A DNA stretch of 64,000 nucleotides from Avimonas intestinalis. Lineage in GTDB: Bacteria > Bacillota > Clostridia > Oscillospirales > Acutalibacteraceae. This document shows, one piece after another, positions 9,038 to 18,058 of the stretch. The stretch spans positions 6,306 through 70,305 of the forward strand of contig CAJFID010000011.1 in the NCBI GenBank assembly GCA_904380375.1. The letters are read 5' to 3'. The notes beneath the pieces are model-generated. The model did no database searches and had not been told where the DNA came from. It saw only the letters and a program-made list of their open reading frames with translations. Made by a program: the position numbers and the translations under genes. Position 1 is the stretch's first letter. Each line of letters opens with the position of its first letter.

Positions 9038-9061
9038 TTTCCCGCCGCGTCCCCTTATAAT
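9033..9061 (+). promoter_or_regulatory. sigma-A promoter for the DUF1858 gene
   Basis: TTGCAT (9033-9038), a 17-base spacer and TATAAT (9056-9061) point rightward. The transcript would have a leader of about 100 bases before the ATG at 9170. The rest of 8804-9169 holds no supported gene; a convincing leftward promoter for the sucrose operon was not found there. Confidence 0.75.
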
Positions 9062-9169
9062 ACTAATCAAGGCGGCGCTTTACCGTCCGCGCCTCCGCAA
9101 GACGACGGCTTCAAGGCCGGAAAACACAGGACGGCGAAAACGGCAACGGATCTATAGGAGGACTGTATC

Positions 9170-9370
9170 ATGGTAATCACCAAAGACAGCGTCATCGGCG
9201 ACGTTCTGGATTTTGACCGCACCACCGCTACCTATTTTATGGAGATGGGGATGCACTGCCTGGGCTGTCCCGCCTCCCGCGGGGAGACGATTGAGCAGGC
9301 GTGCGCCGTCCATGGTGTGGATTGCGAGGAAATTGTCAAAAAGCTCAACGAGCACATCGCCGGCAAGTAA
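9170..9370 (+). CDS. DUF1858 domain protein (small redox/cluster-associated)
   Basis: 66 residues, matching the DUF1858 domain: MVITKDSVIGDVLDFD, then MGMHCLGCPASRGETIEQAC and a C-terminal helix. The CLGC pair is the conserved CxxC of the family, often found next to hybrid-cluster proteins or as the ScdA N-terminal domain. It is preceded by AGGAGG and followed by a strong terminator, so it is a stand-alone gene. A redox or metal role is a family-level guess. Confidence 0.85.
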   Translation: MVITKDSVIGDVLDFDRTTATYFMEMGMHCLGCPASRGETIEQACAVHGVDCEEIVKKLNEHIAGK

Positions 9371-9395
9371 AACCCCGCCAGCTCCTGCACGCTTC

Positions 9396-9435
9396 AAAAA
9401 GGCGGCGCGCCCTGTCTGGGCCGCGCCGCCTTTTT
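9396..9435 (+). terminator. intrinsic terminator after the DUF1858 gene
   Basis: AAAAAGGCGGCGCG (9396-9409) pairs with CGCGCCGCCTTTTT (9422-9435), giving a GC-rich stem flanked by A and T runs. It can act in both directions. Confidence 0.85.
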
Positions 9436-9502
9436 CCTATCAGCAAAATCCCGGCCATGCCGGCTGCCGCCCCGGGCGGCCGGCGGAAAGGAGGCATCCG
9501 GA

Positions 9503-10201
9503 ATGAATCCTCACCGCTTGAACCCCCGCCTGGCCCTGTGCGCCTCTCTGGTACGCCGGGGGCGCTGCGCCGCCGACATCGGCACCGACCACGGATATCT
9601 GCCGGTTTACCTTGTCCGTGAAGGGATCTGCCCCCGCGCCATTGCGGCGGACATCCGCCCCGGTCCGCTATCCCGCGCCATAGAAACGGTGCGGCAGGCA
9701 GGGCTGGATGGCCGGATTTCGCTGAGGCTGGGGGACGGGCTTGCGCCGGTGCGCCCGGGCGAGGCGGACGACATTGTCATCGCCGGGATGGGGGGCGAAA
9801 CCATCGCCGGCATCCTGGCGGCCGCCCCTTGGTGCCGGGGCAGCCGCTACCGCCTGGTTTTGCAGCCGATGACCAAGGCGGAAGAGCTGCGCGCCTTCCT
9901 CTTTGCCAACGGCTACGCGCTGGAAGCCGAGCGGGTGGCGCAGGAGGGGACGCGGCTGTATACCGTATTGCTCGCCGGCTATTCCCCGGAAACGGCGGCC
10001 GAACAGGCAGTCCGGCCCGCCGCCGTCTACTGCGGCGGCATAGACCCCGCCGACGCGTTGGGGGCCGCTTATCTCCTCAAGCAAGCGGAGCGCCTCGCCG
10101 CCGCGGCCGCGGCCTGCCGGAGCGCGGGCGAAGCCGGCCGCGCCGAGGCACTGGAGCAGGCTGTGCGGCTTATCCGGCAGCGGATGCATTCCCCGGCATA
10201 G
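9503..10201 (+). CDS. trmK: tRNA (adenine(22)-N1)-methyltransferase
   Basis: 232 residues. The start MNPHRLNPRLALCASLV and the SAM-binding ADIGTDHGYLPVYLV are typical of TrmK/YqfN. IVIAGMGGETIAGIL contains the conserved GMGG, and LVLQPMTKAEELRAFL is the QP motif region. The enzyme uses SAM to make m1A22 in tRNA. AAAGGAGG lies eight bases before the ATG. In Bacillus trmK sits next to the NIF3-like gene and downstream of rpoD; that neighbourhood is not kept here, where a lipase-like gene follows. Confidence 0.9.
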   Translation: MNPHRLNPRLALCASLVRRGRCAADIGTDHGYLPVYLVREGICPRAIAADIRPGPLSRAIETVRQAGLDGRISLRLGDGLAPVRPGEADDIVIAGMGGETIAGILAAAPWCRGSRYRLVLQPMTKAEELRAFLFANGYALEAERVAQEGTRLYTVLLAGYSPETAAEQAVRPAAVYCGGIDPADALGAAYLLKQAERLAAAAAACRSAGEAGRAEALEQAVRLIRQRMHSPA

Positions 10202-10325
10202 CCCAGGCGGGACGCCATCCGCCGGCAAGGCGCCTTTCGCCTTCTATTCCGCCGATCTTCTCCATATGGATAATACAAATAGGGCGGATGGGCCGCCCTT
10301 CCAAGCCCAAGCAAAGGAGGCGGCG

Positions 10326-11546
10326 ATGCCGCATATGCCCTACAGAAAGGCCGATCAAAAAACCGCAAAGCAACGCGTTTTCCCCTCCCTGGAAGGCGCG
10401 GGGAGGCCGCGCCCATCCCGCAGGCGCTCTCGCGGGTACGCCTTCCGGCGTGCGATCTGTGCCGCCGCGTATTTTTGCCTCATAACCGCCCTTTTCCTAT
10501 GCCAGGGAGTCTTGCCGGCTTCAGCGCAAGCGGAGGCGCTGCGCGTGGTATCCCTGGGCGATTCGATCGCCCGGGGATACGGGTGCGAGCCGGAGCAAGC
10601 CTACGGCCGCCTCCTGGCCGACAGCCTGCGGGAACGGTACGCCGGCAAGGGGATAGCCGTTTCTTTTGAAAACCTTGGGGTGGATGGGCAGGCCAGCGGC
10701 GAGCTGCTCGAGAGCGTCCAAAGCGGGCCGGCCGGAGCGGCGGCTGCCGAGGCAGATATCCTCACGGTCAGCATGGGCGGGAACGACCTGCTGCAGTATC
10801 TGAGCCTCAATCTCAACGAAACGCTGGGCACAGCGCCCGCCTCCTCCACCCCCGGCCAGGATTTCCTCCGCCGGCTTCAGCGGGAGGGCTGGCAGGCCCT
10901 GGGGGATCTGGCTGTCCGGCTGATGCAGAAGGCGCAGGACGGCAGCTTTGCTGCCGGGCTTTCCCAGGCGGCCGCGGCCTACCGGGAAAATATGCTCCGG
11001 CTTCTCGCGGCGATTTACGGGCAGAATCCGGACGTGCTGCTGGTGCTGACCACCATCCCCAATCCCGCCGCCGGCACCTGGATGGCAGAAACAGCGGACG
11101 GTCTGCTCCGGGAGTTCAACAAAGAAATCCGGACGGGCTTCGGGGACGGGCGGGTGCTGGTGGCCGACTGCGCGGCCGCCTTTGCGGAGTACGAGGGGCA
11201 GGAGGCGCTGAGCTTTACCTGCCTTGATTGGCGCCGGCCAGTAGCTTGGAGCGCCGACCCCCACCCCACCCCCGCCGGCCACCGCCTGATGGCGGAACGG
11301 CATCTGTCCGCCGTCAAAGAGCGGGCGGATGCCATGATTGCCGGATGGATGGCCTCCCGCACGGAAACGGGAGCAGCGGATACGGGGAAAGATCTCCTGG
11401 ATGGGATTCCGGGCAAATCCCCGGGAGAAACGCCGGCCCGTCCTGCCGCCCTCTGGCTGGGCGCCGGCGCGGGGCTGGCGCTGGTAGGCGTTCTCCTTTT
11501 CCTTTGGCGCAGGAAACGGGGCGGCGGAACCCATGCCAATCCGTAA
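10326..11546 (+). CDS. Membrane-anchored SGNH/GDSL-type hydrolase
   Basis: 406 residues from the ATG at 10326, six bases after AAGGAGG; an upstream in-frame ATG at 10266 lacks such a site. A basic N-terminus precedes a signal-like segment (AAAYFCLITALFLCQG, then ASAQA). The SGNH blocks are VVSLGDSIARGYG (Ser nucleophile), SMGGNDLLQ (block III) and DPHPTPAGH (block V with Asp and His). After a Pro/Gly linker comes a C-terminal helix ALWLGAGAGLALVGVLLFLW and an RRKR stop-transfer, without LPXTG. It is therefore an extracytoplasmic esterase or lipase held at the membrane; substrate unknown. Confidence 0.85.
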   Translation: MPHMPYRKADQKTAKQRVFPSLEGAGRPRPSRRRSRGYAFRRAICAAAYFCLITALFLCQGVLPASAQAEALRVVSLGDSIARGYGCEPEQAYGRLLADSLRERYAGKGIAVSFENLGVDGQASGELLESVQSGPAGAAAAEADILTVSMGGNDLLQYLSLNLNETLGTAPASSTPGQDFLRRLQREGWQALGDLAVRLMQKAQDGSFAAGLSQAAAAYRENMLRLLAAIYGQNPDVLLVLTTIPNPAAGTWMAETADGLLREFNKEIRTGFGDGRVLVADCAAAFAEYEGQEALSFTCLDWRRPVAWSADPHPTPAGHRLMAERHLSAVKERADAMIAGWMASRTETGAADTGKDLLDGIPGKSPGETPARPAALWLGAGAGLALVGVLLFLWRRKRGGGTHANP

Positions 11547-11560
11547 CAGCGATCAAAGCC

Positions 11561-11616
11561 AAGGAAACCCGTAGGGACCGGGAAGCGTTTGCTTCCCGGT
11601 CCCTACGGGTTTCCTT
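11561..11616. terminator. 26-bp perfect hairpin between convergent genes
   Basis: The arm 11561-11586 is perfectly complementary to 11591-11616 with a GTTT loop. The arms begin AAGGAAACCCG and end GGGTTTCCTT. It lies between the rightward SGNH gene and the leftward DUF5655 gene, so a bidirectional terminator is likely. The perfection and length are unusual for a simple terminator. Confidence 0.7.
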
Positions 11617-11629
11617 TATCAAGAGATTT

Positions 11630-12088
11630 CTATTTTTTTCGCCTGGAGCCCCGGCGCTGCTTCTCCCGGGCGAAATCCGCCGCCTCCCGCAGCCAGCCCC
11701 GCACCTGCTCGTCCACCTGGGACGGCTCCGCTAGGAGCATATGGTGGGTAAACCGGCCAGGATAGGGTTCGCTGACGGACAGGATCCGCGGATCCCTTTC
11801 AGGGCGGCCCAGGCCGAAGCTCAGCGCCAGGCACGGCTCCGGCCGCCCCTTTATCCGGCGCAATCCGCCTTGCCTGGGGTCCAGCGGGAGCCACACAAAA
11901 GCAAATTGCAGGGGGCGGCACCCCTCCGAAGGGCCGATGCGGAACGCAATCTGGGTCTTCTGCACCGTCATAGAACCGCCCGGCCCGGCGGCTTGCCCAA
12001 TCGCCTGCCGCACCGCTTCAAACAAGGGAAGCGCCCAAGGCGCCCCGGCAAAGAAACGATCGACCGCCAGCCGCTCTGCGTCTTCCAA
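11630..12088 (-). CDS. DUF5655 domain protein
   Basis: 152 residues from TTG at 12088, seven bases after AAGGAGGG; the open frame upstream overlaps the ABC-F gene and is not family-like. The pattern VDRFFAGAPWALPLFEAVRQ, then VQKTQIAFRI, and EPYPGRFTHHMLL and GWLREAADFAR matches what I recall of DUF5655. The tail is Lys/Arg rich. Function is unknown; no catalytic motif is evident. It follows the ABC-F gene by about 30 bases and is probably co-transcribed with it. Confidence 0.65.
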   Translation of the reverse strand: MEDAERLAVDRFFAGAPWALPLFEAVRQAIGQAAGPGGSMTVQKTQIAFRIGPSEGCRPLQFAFVWLPLDPRQGGLRRIKGRPEPCLALSFGLGRPERDPRILSVSEPYPGRFTHHMLLAEPSQVDEQVRGWLREAADFAREKQRRGSRRKK

Positions 12089-12120
12089 CGCCTTTCCCTC
12101 CTTGCTGCCCGCCGAAACGG

Positions 12121-14064
<1,944 letters not shown>

Positions 14065-14100
14065 ACAATTCCAATTCCTTTATACGTTCCGCCTTTTCGC

Positions 14101-15216
14101 TTAGCGGCTGAAATGCAGCAGCAGGAGCCAAAGGACCGCCGCTGCCAGCAGCCCTAGGCCGACCGCCGCCAGCACCTTGGCCGGGCTGACTGGGCTTTTT
14201 CCGGCCGCCTTGCCCGTCTCGCCGTTGATTAAGAAGCGGTATATTTTCTGTTTATAGGGATAGGACGCCATCCAGACCGGCAGGAGGATGTGCTTAAAGC
14301 GCACATCGGAAAAGCGGTGGTCATACTCCATATTCCGGTAGCAGTCGTAGCCGCAGGCCGCCTCAATCCGGGCCTGCATCTCCCGCTCCATCTCCGGGCG
14401 GACCTGGGCGAAGCCCTCCCCCAGCCCCACGTCGTACCGGCGGGCGCTGAAGCCCGCCAGATAGGCCGGATGGTACCGGCGCAGCACTTTGGTGCTGAAA
14501 GCGCCCAGCTTTTGCAGCAGGGACGGCTCCACCGCCGTTGAAGCGCAGGCCGCCCGGTCGTCAAACGTCAGGGTGAGGAAGCCGGAGACGGGATACCAGC
14601 GGATCTTGGTGACGGTATAGGTCTGCGTCCGGCCGTTGACCCGGCGGGTGCGGGTGACAGTATACCGCCGGCCGCCCTGCCCCCGGTATCCAGTGTCAAG
14701 GCGGGCGTCATAGGTCCAGAAGGGCAGGTACACGCCGCTGATCCCTTCCGGGAGGCTGGCGGTGCGCTGAAAGTCCCTTGGCGCCCAAAAGCGTTTCCTG
14801 GCCCATTGGCGGAACAGGGCCTCGGCCTTCTTTTTGGATATCCGGAAAGGCATCAGGGTCTCGGGCAGGATGCCCCGGGTCTCCGCATCCTGCTGCACCA
14901 CATAATGCCCGCCGCAAAAGGGGCAGCGCACCGTTACCGCCGCGCCGTCCACCACCATTTTGGCGCCGCAGCCGGTGCAGGCGACCGTCCTTCCCCCGAC
15001 GGCATCCCAATCGGGCGCGCTGTATTCGTCCGTCTCGGGATTATACAGATATTCCGGCGCCTCCAGCTCGGGCGCGGGGATCGGCACGGTCCGCCCACAC
15101 TGCCCGCACAGCAGGGCCTGGGTGTCCGGGTCAAAGGCCATCCGGGCCCCGCAGCCCGGGCAGGAAAAGCTGTCCGCCGCCGCGCGGGCAGCCGCTGGAT
15201 TCTGATCTGCCGGCAT
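14101..15216 (-). CDS. TFIIB-type zinc-ribbon membrane protein
   Basis: 371 residues. Three zinc-ribbon-like pairs occur at the N-terminus: FSCPGCGARM, LLCGQCGRTV, and VACTGCGAKM with RCPFCGGHY. A central region of about 200 residues contains ISGVYLPFWTYDARL, a pattern I associate with primosomal-protein-like zinc ribbon proteins. The C-terminus is one helix (AVGLGLLAAAVLWLLLLHF), so the ribbons probably sit in the cytoplasm. It lies just after the SPFH gene, a pairing seen in many Firmicutes and thus probably one functional unit, role unknown. Confidence 0.8.
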   Translation of the reverse strand: MPADQNPAAARAAADSFSCPGCGARMAFDPDTQALLCGQCGRTVPIPAPELEAPEYLYNPETDEYSAPDWDAVGGRTVACTGCGAKMVVDGAAVTVRCPFCGGHYVVQQDAETRGILPETLMPFRISKKKAEALFRQWARKRFWAPRDFQRTASLPEGISGVYLPFWTYDARLDTGYRGQGGRRYTVTRTRRVNGRTQTYTVTKIRWYPVSGFLTLTFDDRAACASTAVEPSLLQKLGAFSTKVLRRYHPAYLAGFSARRYDVGLGEGFAQVRPEMEREMQARIEAACGYDCYRNMEYDHRFSDVRFKHILLPVWMASYPYKQKIYRFLINGETGKAAGKSPVSPAKVLAAVGLGLLAAAVLWLLLLHFSR

Positions 15217-15273
15217 CGCCGATTCCTCCTCTTCCTCTCTTGCCGCCTTACCGCCGCGTCCACGCCTCCTGCG

Positions 15274-16389
15274 CTATGCCTGGGGCCGGGGCTCGCCGCA
15301 GCTGGAGCAGAATTTCCCCGTGACCTCCGCCCCGCACTTCGGGCAGGTCGCAGTCAGGCGGGTCCCGCAGGAGGAGCAGAACTTCGCGCCCGGCGCGGTT
15401 TCCGCCCCGCATTTCGGGCAGAGCGTGCCGGTCGGCTTGCCGCAGTGCGGGCAGAATTTGGCGCTCTCGTCCACCTCCTTGCCGCAGGAGGGGCACGCCT
15501 TTTTTGCCGGGGCGGGAACCGCCGGCTGCGCGGCAAAGCTGCCGGCCATGGCCTGGCCCACCTGGGCCCCTGCGCCGAAGCCGACGCCCATCCCAGCAAA
15601 GCCGCCCGCCCCCTCGTTCTGGGCAAAGTCGCGGATTGCCTCCGCCGTCTGGTACTGGGTATAGCGGTTTAAGTCGCCCAGCACCCCCATCGAGGTCCGC
15701 TTGTCAATCGCCTTTTCCACATTCTCGGGCAGGGAAATGTTCTCGACAATCAGCTTTTGCAGCTCCAGCCCCATCTCCCCGAAGCTGGCCTGCATCCTCT
15801 TGCGCACCTCGGCGCCGATTTCGTCGTATTGGGAGGCGATGTCAATGGCCGGGATCTGTTTTTCGCCCAGCACATCGGACAGGCAGGAAACAATTTGCCG
15901 GCGGAGATAGCCGGTCAGCTCGTGGGTGGTAAAGGCGGACAGGGTGCCGAAAATCTGGCGCAGGAATACCTCCGGCCGGGTCACACGGTAGGAATACGCG
16001 CCGTAAGCCTGTAGGCGGATCATGCCGAATTCCGCGTCCCGCATCAGCACCGGGTTTGACGTGCCCCATTTTTGATCGGTGATCAGGGTGGTGGCGATAA
16101 AATATACCTCCGCCTTAAAGGGGGATTTGAAACCGTACGGCCAGGATTTCAGCTTGGTGAGCAGCGGCAGGTTGCCGGTCTCCAGCTCATACCGCCCGGG
16201 GCCGAAAATATCCGCGATCACGCCTTCGTTGACAAAAACGGCGCACTGCCCCTCCCGCACGGTGAGGCTCGCCCCCATTTTGATCTCGTTATCCTGCGTG
16301 GGGAAGCGGAACACCACCACGTCACGCGGCAGATCCGTCGCTTCAATGACGTCAATAACCTGGCCCTTGATAAAATCAAACAACCCCAT
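15274..16389 (-). CDS. SPFH domain protein with C-terminal zinc ribbons (virion core/YdjI-like)
   Basis: 371 residues from the ATG at 16389, eight bases after GGGAGG; the frame open to 16923 is not protein-like. MGLFDFIKGQVIDVIEA is the conserved start. The SPFH region (about 25-260) includes VREGQCAVFVNEG and IFGPGRYELETGNLPLL. A Gly/Ala-rich linker precedes three CxxC ribbons: CPSCGKEV, FCPHCGKP, CPKCGAET, FCSSCGTR, CPKCGAEV and FCSSCGEP. The family is thought to scaffold membrane or protein complexes. A clear promoter is present, and the zinc-ribbon membrane gene follows. The function is not known. Confidence 0.88.
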   Translation of the reverse strand: MGLFDFIKGQVIDVIEATDLPRDVVVFRFPTQDNEIKMGASLTVREGQCAVFVNEGVIADIFGPGRYELETGNLPLLTKLKSWPYGFKSPFKAEVYFIATTLITDQKWGTSNPVLMRDAEFGMIRLQAYGAYSYRVTRPEVFLRQIFGTLSAFTTHELTGYLRRQIVSCLSDVLGEKQIPAIDIASQYDEIGAEVRKRMQASFGEMGLELQKLIVENISLPENVEKAIDKRTSMGVLGDLNRYTQYQTAEAIRDFAQNEGAGGFAGMGVGFGAGAQVGQAMAGSFAAQPAVPAPAKKACPSCGKEVDESAKFCPHCGKPTGTLCPKCGAETAPGAKFCSSCGTRLTATCPKCGAEVTGKFCSSCGEPRPQA

Positions 16390-16522
16390 ACGGCTTTCCT
16401 CCCATTCTCTCCCATGCGCTCTTGTTCCGACCGACCAGCCTGCCCGCGCGCAGACTATGCCGTACCGCGCCGAGCGGCGGCGGAAATCCCCGGCAAAGCA
16501 GGCGCTGGCGATTCGCTGCTTC

Positions 16523-16551
16523 ATTATACCAAGAATTCCGCCCGGTTTCAA
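16523..16551 (-). promoter_or_regulatory. sigma-A promoter of the SPFH operon
   Basis: Minus-strand TTGAAA (16551-16546), a 17-base spacer and TATAAT (16528-16523). It stands back to back with the rightward promoter at 16574-16602. Confidence 0.8.
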
Positions 16552-16573
16552 TGGCTGGCGGCGGAAAAGCGGT

Positions 16574-16602
16574 TTGCATGAGGCGCGCAAATATGGTACG
16601 AT
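16574..16602 (+). promoter_or_regulatory. sigma-A promoter of the Cys-rich orphan/GNAT operon
   Basis: TTGCAT (16574-16579), a 17-base spacer and TACGAT (16597-16602), about 50 bases before the ATG at 16651. Confidence 0.65.
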
Positions 16603-16650
16603 AGGGATAATCGTGCCGCCGGCCGGCGGCGGAAGGGGGAAACAACGCCC

Positions 16651-17031
16651 ATGCGCGTGATCAATATCGGCGGCGACGCCTACCTGTATCCGGAAGGGAT
16701 TTATTCCATGGAGGATTTCGTCGCCTTTGTCAACCTGAGCGGGAACAAATTTGTCCGGATGCGGTGCCTGTACTCGGACAACTGCGTGCCGCCCTACTTT
16801 GTGCGGGAGGACTGCGGCACCTGCTACGTCAACTTCTCCGCCGTCCCGATGATGGAGGAAGCGGAGATCACCCTCCTGTCCCGGGAGGAATACGACGCCC
16901 GGCTGCGGGAGGTACTGCCCCACTGCTGCCAGGGCTGCGTGGATTTTGACGAAAACGAGGACGATATTTTAGAGGGGCGGCGCAACTACGTCGGTCTTGA
17001 CGGCTATTGCCCCTATTACCAGGCATACTAG
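16651..17031 (+). CDS. Cys-rich hypothetical protein
   Basis: 126 residues, not recognised. Eight cysteines fall in MRCLYSDNC, EDCGTC, HCCQGC and GYC, with several acidic and aromatic residues (DFDENEDDILEG near the end). The spacing could bind metal or form a redox centre. There is no signal peptide or membrane helix. It is the first gene of a two-gene transcript with the GNAT gene that starts 12 bases later, so it is a real gene by promoter, ribosome site and codon pattern. Confidence 0.75.
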   Translation: MRVINIGGDAYLYPEGIYSMEDFVAFVNLSGNKFVRMRCLYSDNCVPPYFVREDCGTCYVNFSAVPMMEEAEITLLSREEYDARLREVLPHCCQGCVDFDENEDDILEGRRNYVGLDGYCPYYQAY

Positions 17032-17042
17032 GAGGAGCGGCC

Positions 17043-17606
17043 ATGACGGAAAAGCCGGTCGACGCCTTTGTGTCCGCGGCCCCGCGGGACATCCCGCCGG
17101 TGACGCTGCGCCCTTACCGGCCGGAGGACTGCCCGGCGCTGCTGGCCGTATTTTACCGCGCGGTTCACGAGGCGGAACCGGGGCACGCTGCCTGCCGGGA
17201 CGCGTACAGCCGCGCCCAGCGGGACGCCTGGGCGCCGCTCCTGGCTGGGAGGAAGGCCGCCGAACGGGAATCCGCCTGGGCGGCCTCCCTGGCTGCCCAT
17301 ACGACGCTGGTGGCGGAGGAAGGCGAAACAGGCGCCCCCGTCGGCTTTGCCGACCTGGACGTGAAACAGGGGTACCTGGACCGGCTCTACGTCCTGCCCG
17401 TTTTCCGCGGGCACGGGATCGCTTCGGCCCTTGCGGAAGCCCTGGAACAGGCCGCCCGCGCCGCCGGCCGGACGCGGATCTTCACCCACGCCTCGCTGAC
17501 CGCCCGCCCCTTCTTTGAGCGGCGCGGCTACCGGATCGTCCGGCGGCAGACAGTGGAACGCCTGGGCGTGCAAATGGAAAACCTGGTCATGGAAAAGGGG
17601 CTGTAG
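17043..17606 (+). CDS. GNAT family N-acetyltransferase
   Basis: 187 residues from the ATG at 17043, behind AGGAGGAG and 12 bases after the upstream stop. The acetyl-CoA-binding part reads LYVLPVFRGHGIASALAEAL (motif A, R-G-x-G-x-A) and is followed by THASLTARPFFERRGYRIV. The N-terminal half holds VTLRPYRPEDCPALLAVF. The best resemblance is to uncharacterised acetyltransferases of the YafP type; substrate not predictable. A terminator follows at 17674-17702. Confidence 0.88.
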   Translation: MTEKPVDAFVSAAPRDIPPVTLRPYRPEDCPALLAVFYRAVHEAEPGHAACRDAYSRAQRDAWAPLLAGRKAAERESAWAASLAAHTTLVAEEGETGAPVGFADLDVKQGYLDRLYVLPVFRGHGIASALAEALEQAARAAGRTRIFTHASLTARPFFERRGYRIVRRQTVERLGVQMENLVMEKGL

Positions 17607-17673
17607 CCGTCTATCCCTCCCCGCTGCCGGCCGGATGCGCCCTAAGACGGCGCCGGCCAGCCTTTCCCCAATG

Positions 17674-17702
17674 AAAAAGGGCCGGCGGAACCGGCCCTTT
17701 TT
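17674..17702 (+). terminator. intrinsic terminator after the GNAT gene
   Basis: AAAAAGGGCCGG pairs with CCGGCCCTTTTT around a CGGAA loop, a classic A-stem-T arrangement. Confidence 0.88.
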
Positions 17703-18058
17703 CTGTGCGGCCCCGATGAGGGAACCGCTGCGCTGTCTTGGCGCGAAGCGCGCCGGGCCGCGTGCCCGCCGCTCAAGGGATCATCCCGCCGTCCGGCTGC
17801 GGACGGGGAAGACGGGCGGCCACGCCGTTAACGCCGCTGAGGCGGCCGGGAATCAGCCCGCCGGGGCGGATCCCGGCCTCGCTTTGCCGAAGCTGCTGAG
17901 TACCCAAAAGCGAACGGCCGCATCGCAGGCCCCGGATGGGGTATGCCGCGCATTGCCCTGGGCTCCCGGCCGGGATCCGCCGGCGTTTGCGATTTCCCTA
18001 CCACCGCAGCTCGCCGTCCGTAAAACGGCAGCCATCAACCGTGAGGGAGGAACCCTGT
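17703..18058. other. intergenic region before the YfhO gene
   Basis: About 355 bases of GC-rich DNA without a supported gene. A small hairpin CCGTCCG-GCTG-CGGACGG lies at 17789-17806. No clear promoter for the downstream gene was found, although one must lie here after the terminator. Confidence 0.45.

Noticed and set aside
10326..11546. LPXTG sortase anchor on the SGNH hydrolase
   Set aside because: The C-terminus has a helix and RRKR but no LPXTG-like motif; it is treated as a membrane anchor.
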